A stretch of 64,000 nt of DNA. Origin: Lingula anatina (lineage: Eukaryota > Brachiopoda > Lingulata > Lingulida > Lingulidae). Both the position numbers and the translations under genes were made by a program. Each line of letters opens with the position of its first letter. Within the stretch, counting starts at the first letter, position 1. This document shows, one piece after another, positions 1-9,700 of this stretch. The DNA is taken from NCBI RefSeq assembly GCF_001039355.2, contig NW_019773859.1, forward strand, positions 512,158 to 576,157. Direction: 5' to 3'. The notes beneath the pieces were generated by a model, which saw only the letters and a program-made list of their open reading frames with translations, was not told the origin of the DNA and searched no databases.

Positions 1-613
1 TCTCAAACTTACAGGAAAGAAACATGGGACTAAAATACAGCTTCAGTAGGCAATGCAGTCTGTTTGGTATTTTTATTTATTTATTTATTTTTTTTTTGGC
101 AGTTAAACAGTTTTTTGTGAAAATTTAATTTTTCACATATTGGCATTTTCAAGGTGTGACTTTAAAGTTCCATGATCTTGAAGACTTTTGCTTGTCACAT
201 TTTCTGAATGTCCATGTTACTAATATTTTATTAATAACATTTGATTGTCATTATGCTGTTAAACATTATTTAATGTTGTATCAAAATTTGAAGAAACCCC
301 TATTTTGGGCACTGCTCCTATGATGACCATTTAAGGGAAATCATGTCACTTACTGTTCTCAAACTTATAGGAAAGAAATATGGGACTAAAATACAGCTTC
401 AATAGGCAACGCATACTGTTTGGTAAATTTCTCTGGCAATTTAACAGTTTTTTGCATCTTTATTTTCTGTTCTTTGTCTGTACATTTGACAGCTTTGCTG
501 CCTTGTTTTTTTTGTTTGTTTGTTTGTTTGTTTGTTTGTTTTCCATACGTGTGCACTTACTCTAGCTGGTTATACAATACCCGGAGGCAGTATTGCCTCT
601 CTGATCCTCTAGT
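1..613 (+). repeat. Helentron-like repeat, 3' part (copy A)
   Basis: Positions 1-100 and 357-460 are diverged direct copies of the same sequence, so the element holds tandem monomers of about 357 bp. The right end has a short hairpin built on a GGAGGCAGTATTGCCTC core near 582-598, followed by TCTGATCC and CTAGT at 609-613. The same terminus is seen at 7843 and 21685. A terminal hairpin about 10 nt before CTAGT is the usual 3' end of Helitron/Helentron elements. The 5' end lies off the window. It ends only 25 bp before a POLG exon, so it fills the upstream intron. The short ORFs at 380-722 are not element genes. Confidence 0.65.
512..541. repeat. (TTTG)n microsatellite
   Basis: A run of TTTG units lies inside the repeat upstream of the first POLG exon. 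It is low complexity and also occurs as a shorter run near 37770. Confidence 0.8.
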
Positions 614-638
614 TATATTAAATGCTCATTCTCTTCAG

Positions 639-718
639 AATTTGATGTCCTACTGTGCAGATGATGTGATAGCTACTCATCAAGTTTTCCAGATTCTGTG
701 GCCACTCTTTCAAGAAAG
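639..718 (+). CDS. POLG: POLG exon (end of exonuclease region)
   Basis: The intron ends CTCTTCAG and the exon runs from AATTTGATG to CAAGAAAG, followed by donor GTGAGT. Reading starts in phase 0 with NLMSYCADDVIATHQVF, which matches the conserved exonuclease III block of family A polymerases (Tyr then Asp four residues later). It leaves two bases of an Arg codon, completed by the next exon. Confidence 0.88.
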
Positions 719-3700
719 GTGAGTCATTTTTATACAGCATCAAGACGAATTTCCTGCAGGTAGTTAGCAATTTTTGTTATTATTGAGCAAATTTGGTAAA
801 GCACGTTTTATTTTGATTGAAAGGTTTCCACATCCCGTGACTTTAGCAGGGATGTTGCAGATGGGTTCATCTTACTTGCCACTGAATGCTAATTGGAACA
901 GGTATTTGGAAACTGCAGAGGAAATATACAATAACAAGCAGTCCGAGAGGGAACGGATGTTGATAAAAATAGCAAACGATGCTTGTTCACTTTTGGAAGG
1001 AAATAGGTCAGTCAAACAGCCTGATAAGACATCTTTTATATTATATGTTTTTGTTTTGATTATCTCCATCAGCCATATTGCTCAAAAGTTATAGATTAAA
1101 TGTGAGGATTCTTTTTGAAGAAATCATTACAGATATCACAGGCTTACAAATTATTTTTGTCCTGATTTTTTCCTCATATTTTTATCTTTCCTATATTTGG
1201 AATAGAATTTCAGTAATAATATGCTCTATCACAATTAGTTATCTTAGGAACTGTTAAGGAAGAAATAATTTAATATTTATTTAATATTAATTTAATAATA
1301 ATGTAATAATTTAATCTTAATTTTTAAAAGATTTTCTCTACAATTAAGATACAAAGAAGACCCTTGGCTGTGGGATCTGGACTGGTCTATTCAGAATTTG
1401 AGGATAAAAAAAACACCGCTTTCTGCCAAGAAAAAAGCTAAGAGTGATAAAGTGAAGGTCAAAGGAGAATTTTTTTATTTTGATTTTGAAATTTACATCT
1501 TGATTTCATTTTTATAAGTGAAATACCAGATAGTGTAGTACAGTATCATTGGCTATGTTATTGTAATAGACTTGTGAGGATTCTTTTGTCTATAGCTACT
1601 TATTTTTGTCTTATCTTACCATCCAATATTTCATCTGCTTGCAGTCAGATTTCATCAGGGAATGAGGTTGTGACAGGTGCTATTTGGTCAGATCCCCCCC
1701 CCAGGGGATGAAACTGTTCTACACTATACGTGAGAAACTAGGAGTAGAAGGTGTGAATCTAGTTAGAAAATGGGAAACAATATTATCCGAGATAGCCAAG
1801 CACAGGAACCATCTAAAATTCAACCTACAGTGCAAAGAACAAGATTTAACACCAGTTAGTATTAAACTAAGACCACTATCAATACAGAGAAGGCCAGGAG
1901 AATCATAAAAAATAAAATGCTGATCGAAAGACAGCTGCTTAGGGAACATATCAATCTCACAACACATAGGATAAACGAACTAAAAAGGGACAAGGAAAAT
2001 GAGGAAAACAACATCAAAAGTTGTTGGGAGAACCATAACATCAGTGACAATGAATTATTGGATATGGTCAAAGAACACACCCATAACGAAGAAGAGAGGG
2101 TGTTCAGGAAAGGCAGACAAACTCAGATCAACAAACTTTAGAGACTACAGGGGAAAACATCACTGAAAGACAAAAAGGAATCCATTGATCTATCTGGCAC
2201 ACAATTAAAAAAGTGGGGCAAAGTGTTGTCAAAATATCAACTCACAGACACAGAAATAAAAGTATTAGCAAAAGGCCTCAACTATGCCTTTGCCCCCAAG
2301 AAAAACTCCAACAAAAGAAATAATTAATACTACAGAGGTGATTTGCGAACAATTACACCTCCCTCCAGAGGAAGCTGATACCCCAAGGCATGAAGTTGTG
2401 AACATCATCAAGAATACCAAGCCTCCAAAGGACAACCTTGGCCATTAGGAAAGAAAAGCCCTGAAGTCACTAAAAACCAATAAAGAAATAATGACTGTAC
2501 CTGCAGACAAAGGAAAGTGTGTTGTGGTAATGGACAGAGACAATTATATAGAAGAATGTAAACACCTGTTAGATGGGCACACCACATACAAAGAGATACC
2601 TGAGGATCCAACTAAAATAATGAAGGGCAGAATACAAAGGAAATTGAGGGCACTGAAGAATTAGGGATATTTAGACCAGATCATCTATAACAAAATATAT
2701 CCTACATCGGATGCTACCCCGAGATTTTATGCAACACCTAAGATCCACAGACCTTATAAAAATGTGTCCTATTGTTTCTGGTATCAATCCCATTACATAC
2801 AACCTTGCAAGATTCCTAGCAGATCTTCTGAAACCTTTAGTAGGAAAGAAACCAAGCCATATCAGCAACTCACAAGACCTGGTGAAAAAAGTGGAAGAGA
2901 TCACTCTGGAAGAAGGGGAGGTATTAACCTTATTTAACGTAACAGCCCTATTCACCAGCGTACCAGGCAATGGCAGTAGAAAGGACCAAGAAGGATAAAA
3001 CCTGGGAAAACAGAACACTGTTTCCTCCAGAGGAGTTTGGGGACCTACTAAAGCTAAAAATTGAGACAACTTACTTCCAGTACCAAGGGTGTATTTACGA
3101 ACAGGTATATGGAATGGCAATAGGCTCTCCACTCTCTCCTGTCCTGGCCAACCTATTCATGGAAGAGTTTGAAGAGCAGGCATTAAGAACAGCCACCCAC
3201 CGACCAAAGTTTTGGGCCAGATACGTTGATGATACAGTGGTTATAATACATAAACAACACGAGGAGGAGCTTTTCCAACATATCAATGCACAACATGATA
3301 GCATAGAAAGAGAAGATGACAACCAGACATTACCCATGCTGGACTTACAGCTTACTAGGAAGAATGATACCATCATAACAGACATTTATAGGAAACCTAC
3401 TCATACAGACCCCTACCTTCAATGAACATCCCACCACCCTGTCCAACAGAAGATGGGAATTATCAAGACGCTGATGCATAGGGCAGACACACTGATAAAA
3501 GAGAAACCCAAGATAGAGATAGAGAAGGAAAAAATCAATGTGGCTTTTAGAAACTGTGGTTACCCGGAATGGGCTATAAAAGAAGGGGAAAAGAAAGGAA
3601 GAGAAAAACAACAAAGACTAGAGAAAAGGACCGAAAAAGAAAAACCCAAAGGATATGCGGTACTACCTTTTATGAAAGGGGTTAGTGAAAAGCTAAAAAG

Positions 3701-6700
3701 AGCATTCAGAAAAAGGAATGTAGTTTTACACCATAAGGCAGCACAGACATTAAGAGGCAACCTTGTATTCCCAAAGGACAAATTAGACCCAGGAGAACAG
3801 TGTGGAGTTGTATACCAGTGTGAGTGTCAGGTGTGTGGGGAGAAATACATTGGAGAGACAGGACGTTCCTTAACAGAAAGAATCACTGAACATCAAAAAT
3901 CCATCAAAAAACGTGATAAAAAATTTGCCCTCAGCCAACACCAGGAACAGATAGGGCATTGTATAACATCAATAACCATAGAAGACATAAAAATCTTGAT
4001 AAGAGAGCCACGAGATCTACACCGAAAAGTTCTTGAAGCAATTAACATCTGCTTACATGGGGCCAAGTTGAATTGGAATGATGGGACTGAGCTACCCAAC
4101 CTCTACCTACCACTCCTAAGGAAGGGGCAGGCAAGAGGGGGGGATCTGACCAAATAGCACACCAGAGGGGGTGACAGGTTGTCATACCTGTCACAACCTC
4201 ATTCCCTGATGAAGTCTGACTGCAAGCAGATGAAATATTGGGTGGTAAGATCAGACAAATATAAGTATAGACAAAAGAATCCTCAAGAAATACCGGATGT
4301 TTTTAGTTTATTGTACCACCAGCGTTGGCGCTGGCGGTACATATGGTTTTAGTCCAGTCTGGATAGTTCCACTAGCTCTGCTGCCATGTTACCGTTACCC
4401 TATTCTCCTCCTAGACTACAAAGGCCTGCGTACCCAGCTCTTGGACTTAAGTCACCTATAATCTCAACTCGCTCCACAAAAAAATTGGGCTTCATCGGTT
4501 CTGGGGTCTTGGTGTAGCGCTCATTTCAGATTTCAAATATGCTCTTGGATTTGACCTTTGACCTTTATTTCAAGGTGAAAAGGGCCAAAATTTTCAAAAA
4601 AAAATTTTTTTTTTTTTTACAAAAAAAATTATTTGCATTATAATTCAGAAAATACACAGTCTCAACCTATAATATTATTGGCAGGTGTTACCCTTCAGGT
4701 CATCTTTCATCTCCTTGAGTTTGGGGTCAATCGGTGCATTTTCACGGGAGTAGCGGCCATAAGATACCAAAACTAAAATCTCTCTCTTATTCAGGAAGCG
4801 TAAATGCTCGAGCCCTTGTTTTTTTGCATTTTGTAGAGCATGTCAAGGCCAACACTGGAAGTGGTCTCTGTTTTTTGTTTTCCATATGGTTTTCGAGTTA
4901 TGCTGTATCAAAAAGTACATTGTGGTAATGAAAGTAAAATGTGCAATACTGTAATATGCATAAAATTTTGAACTTCTGGAAAAGATAACATAAGGCTTGG
5001 AGAAGCAGAAATTTGACATGAAATTTGAACATGTAATTTGAATAGGAAGTCATGTACTGGCAATTTAACGGTGACCGTATAATTGACCTTTGACCTACTT
5101 TTTACCATGAATTGAACTTTGCAATATTTAAGTCCCTTATATTTCCAAAACTGGCAGAGATAAGCCCATAGTCACTATTGAAGTTGAATAGGAAGTTATG
5201 TACTGGCAATCTGGGACCTTCAAATTGACCTTTGACCTATTTTTCACCATGAACTGAATGTTGCAAGTTTTTTATAAAAAATTATCATGAAATACATATA
5301 CGGTCGTGGGGGTCACTCGTACTATCTTGTGTATCATTTTGTACAACGGAGTCAACAATGCATACATTATGTTTCGGCCTCTGCATTGGGAAAACTTTAT
5401 CAAAGGTATTAATGAAATACAAAATGTATCGAGTGACTGCCAATGGCCATAACAATGTATTATTAAAAAACTCTGCTTGTTAAATGAACAAAAATTGTTT
5501 TATTTAATATGTACAAGAGAATAAAATGCTTGTATCTTCAAAACTTGCATAGATATGGCCATAGCTACTATTGAATTTGAATAGGAAGTCATATACTAAC
5601 AATCTGTCACCCTAAAATTGACCTTTGACCTACTTTTCACTATGTATTAAACTTTGCAACTTTTTGGTCCCTTTTATCTTCAAAACTGACAGAGACACAC
5701 CTATAGTCACTATTGAACTTGAATAGGAAGTCATATGCTGACAATCTGTGACCTTCATACGTCCATAGTTACTATTGAACTGAAATGTGAAATAACTTCA
5801 AAATTAGAAGAGATACACCCTATTAAACTTGACTAGGAAGTCATATACTGGCAATCTAACTGTGACCTGATGATGTTTGACCTACTTTTCATCATGAACT
5901 GAGCTTTGCAAGGGTTTTGCCCCTTATATCTCCAAAACTGGCAGGGATGGGCCCATAGGTACTATTTTACTTGAAATAGGAAGTCATATACTGACGATCT
6001 GTGACCTTGAAATTGATCTTTGACTTACTTTTGAACATAACTTTCAGACTTTACGAAAGGCCAAAAAATCTGTCAGACATTCGGTCTGCCAAGCTTGAAA
6101 ATTCTGTCAGACCGAAACAAAATCTGTCAGACCGAAGTAAAATAATAGAAATATGAACCATTATACATATTTTCATGTGTATTTTCTAACGTTTTAAATA
6201 ATGGACATTAAATCAAATATTAAATTTTTGATATATATTTATTAGGAAAAAAGTAAAATAAGAAAGAAAAACAAAAAACAAACAAACAAAAAAAAATAAA
6301 ATAGACAAAAAATTACTTGCATAACAAGTTTTTTATTTAATGAAAAAGACATTGAGGAATGACACAAGGACTAAAAACAATACAAGTATGAAGAATGTGT
6401 AGCTAGTAATATCAAATGTATGTCCATAAAAACGTCCGTTGATCGGATAACCATTTCACACGTTGTTTTTTGGCAATAACATATGCATTTTGAAACAGCA
6501 CAGTAAGGCGGTCTCTTTCATCCAATTGAAGCTTTGACAGGGACTGTCCAGCCCGAGTCTAAGTCCCTTCTTCACTTTATTTCTTTTTTTATAAAAAGAA
6601 ACTCAAACTGTGAGCTTTTCTCAAGTTCATGTGCACTTTCTCCAACTCGTGGTGAACGGTACATGCAAATATGTACATATGTTCCATAATTTAAGAACCC

Positions 6701-9700
6701 GTAATAAAGCTGTAACATTTATGTTGCTATTGATCAAAATGATAACTTTAGTACTCCTGACACTTGGCTCACACTATTTTCCTCTCCTACAGATCACAAG
6801 TCCGCCAGGGCCTACCTTCTTTCCAATTTTAGTAAACTTCCGTTTCTCTTCCTCACTTCGTTTTCATTTTTGCCACGCTTTGCACCAACGAAGTTCAACA
6901 AAGTCATTTTCTAAACAAAAGGCTTATCCATGAGTACAGTGTACGACTGATAATGAAGAAACAGAGGATCAAGTCTGTAAAAACGCAAATAGAACGAGCA
7001 CATGTGTTGCGGCCATTTTTAGGGGTATTACAAAAACGAAAACGAGACTGTACATTACATCATCCAGGAATCCCCCAACCTCAGCCAGTCACAAAATAGT
7101 ATTTGTGAGTGAAACTGAGGTTAATAAATTATGTATAATTAGCTGGGAACTCCCCGAGATTTTCACCCCGTCTCTCTTTTCGAATGAAGTAAAATATATC
7201 GTCCAGAAAAGAAACAACAACGTATTCCTTATATTTACACATTTCCAGTCAGTTTGAAAACTCGCCGGACATAAGGTCCGACGATACAGGATTTTTTATC
7301 GGACCAAGACGAAATTTGCCAGGCATGTCCGACGGTCCGACGCCTTTCGCAAAGTCTGAACTTTGCAACTTCCTATCTCTGATATCTCCAAAACTGAGAG
7401 AGTTATATCCACAGTTGCTAGCGAACTTAAATAGGAAAATATAAACTGGCAATCTGTGACCTTAAAATTGACCTTTGACCTACTAGCAGAGATATGCCCA
7501 TAGTTACTATTGAACTTGAATAGGAAGTCATATACTGGTAATCTAACTGTGATCTTAAATTTGACTTTTGACCTTCTTGAATAGCACTTCACAAATTTGG
7601 ATTGAAACTTTTACTCTTCCCCATGATTTTGTTTTAAATTGTAATTTTCAACAAAAATATCTAGAACTCTAGTTTATTACTGCATCAAAATTGGCAAAAT
7701 CACCTATTTTCTGCATCTTTATTTTCTGTTTTTTGTCTGTACATTTGACAGCTTTGCTGCCTTGTTTTTGGTTTTCAATACTAATATTACTCCAGCTGGT
7801 GGTACAATATCCGGAAGCGGTATCGCCTCTCTGATCCTCTAGTTTTATAAATAGTATTTTTATGTACAGACACGTGTCTGTACATATAGCCATCATCTTC
7901 GTCTGTCGATGCGTCATCGCTGTCATTGGCCTCGTTGCCGTGCACTTTTACCGATAACAGGATAAGTGGAAAACCGTTTTTTGTTTTGGTTTGAAACTTA
8001 CAGAATCAATAATATTCATAATACGCAGGTCAAGTTTTTGAAAATCAGCATTTTTTTGGGAAGTTATGCTGTTTTTTCACTTTTTTCCGCATATGTGCAG
8101 CACCGTTAACATGATAAATGGAAAACCATTTTACCTTTTGGCTTGAAACTTACAAAACTGATGAATATTCATAATATGCAGGTCAAGTTCGAAAATCAGC
8201 ATGATCGGGCCATTTTTAGGGAAGTTATGCTGTTTTTTCACTTTTTTTCAGCATATATGCAGCACCGGTTGTTGCCTTGACAGTACCGTTTACAACTCAG
8301 AAACTGCCTTGGAGTATATAATGAGTTTTTACTGCATAAATAAATGTGAACAGAAATTAAGTTGATTTGAAATGAGTAAAACTGAAACTGATAAAAACTA
8401 ATGAAAACATAAAACTATACGATCCCGGAGACCCGTGTTGCTGAAAATGTAAGGGCGGGATCTCAACTTTATACCTTTGTGTCATGTGACACGAACACAT
8501 CTCACTGACTACTCTCACTTGTCACTAATACATGTGTTGCAGTTACATGGCTCCCCAAAAAATAACTAATTTTTTTATATTAATATTACTTAAACATACA
8601 TTATATTTGTGGCGTTTTAAATCACAAATTGAATTGACAAGCACTAATAACCTTACATCATGGATTCCATTTACTTATCACCTATGATCTTATATACCAT
8701 AGATAACATTACCGTTAACCGTATTTGTAACCGTATATAAGTAATAATAAACCATAAATATAATTAATAAACCGTTTATAAAGTAGATAAACCATAAATA
8801 TAATTAATAAACCATATACTGTATGATATCATTGACATACAATAACATTAAATGACCTTTGACCGTTAGGATACCATAGAAATAACATTATAAATTCTTT
8901 ACAACTTCTTCATTCTTTAATCAAGCATTTACCCTTTAATCATGTGCTCCTACATTATTTTCTAGAGAAGACGCCACAACTGTTTACTGAACTATTATCT
9001 GAAAAGTTCTAAATGATTATATGAATAAAGATACATACTTTAACAAAAAACAAACAACAAGTATAGATAACCAATAAAGTATGTACAGTGTGTCCTTAAG
9101 ATATAGCAATTACAATTTATTCATGCATTACATCCATATAAAATGATGAAATGATGTTTTGTAACAACTGAATTCCATAACTACTATACCATCAAACTTT
9201 TAAATTATGAATTCAGCAAAATGTCATATGTTTATGATAACAATTGGCTGTTAGGGATTAAACCCTGTAATAAATCATTAATTATTATCAGGTACTAAAA
9301 GTACCAACTTCTGAATTGGCCTTTCCAAAAACACAACTGGATCTAACCTTCGACCAGCAGAATCTAATGCATGAGTACTCATTGCTACCTTTTCTTTTCT
9401 GACATGCTCATCATCACTGGGATAAACACATTCAACTCTTGCTAATGACCAAAAATTTCTTGGTAAATTCTCATCTTTAATCAAAACAATATCTCCAACA
9501 CAGAAATTTCGTCTAGGCCTTAACCATTTTTGTCTCACTTGTAAGATTTGCAAATACTCTTTGCGCCATCTAAACCAAAACTGATTGCAATGCGTTTATG
9601 AAGGAGTCTGTTGTCAGCGCGGTTGCCACCTCAATGTGAATTGCCCGTGATACAAGACATGTGAACAGCACACCATAACGTTTGACCTCCTTTAATCCTT

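Larger units (their letters stand above)
1534..4286 (+). mobile_element. Penelope-like retroelement, dead, with inverted arms
   Basis: A retroelement of about 2.7 kb sits in a POLG intron. The arms at 1573-1702 and 4134-4286 are near-identical inverted repeats, as seen for inverted Penelope pLTRs. Between them, reading frames in order give a coiled N-terminal region, a reverse transcriptase with YVDDT, and a C-terminal GIY-YIG nuclease. That order defines Penelope-like elements. Several stops and frame changes (near 1908, 2141, 2440, 2660, 2998, 3425) show it can no longer make its protein. The left limit is uncertain, since about 40 bp lie between the possible target duplication and the left arm. 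Confidence 0.88.
4313..7843 (+). mobile_element. Helentron-like non-autonomous element (copy B)
   Basis: The left end is a hairpin at 4313-4340 with arms GTACCACCAGCG and CGCTGGCGGTAC (one mismatch, 4-nt loop). The centre holds tandem monomers of about 130 bp built on TTGACCTTTGACCTAC and AACTTGAATAGGAAGTCATA. The right end has CTGGTGGTAC (inverse of the left end), a GC hairpin, TCTGATCC and CTAGT at 7839-7843. Subterminal inverted repeats, a central minisatellite and a 3' hairpin are the layout described for Helentron-associated elements (DINE-1/HINE). No Rep-helicase is encoded, so it would depend on another element. It carries a nested transposon at 6045-7358. Confidence 0.7.

Noticed and set aside
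380-722. Two overlapping short frames with hydrophobic, Cys-Phe-rich products
   Set aside because: They run through a TTTG microsatellite and a Helentron-like end. Only the last part, from 639, is real coding sequence (POLG exon).
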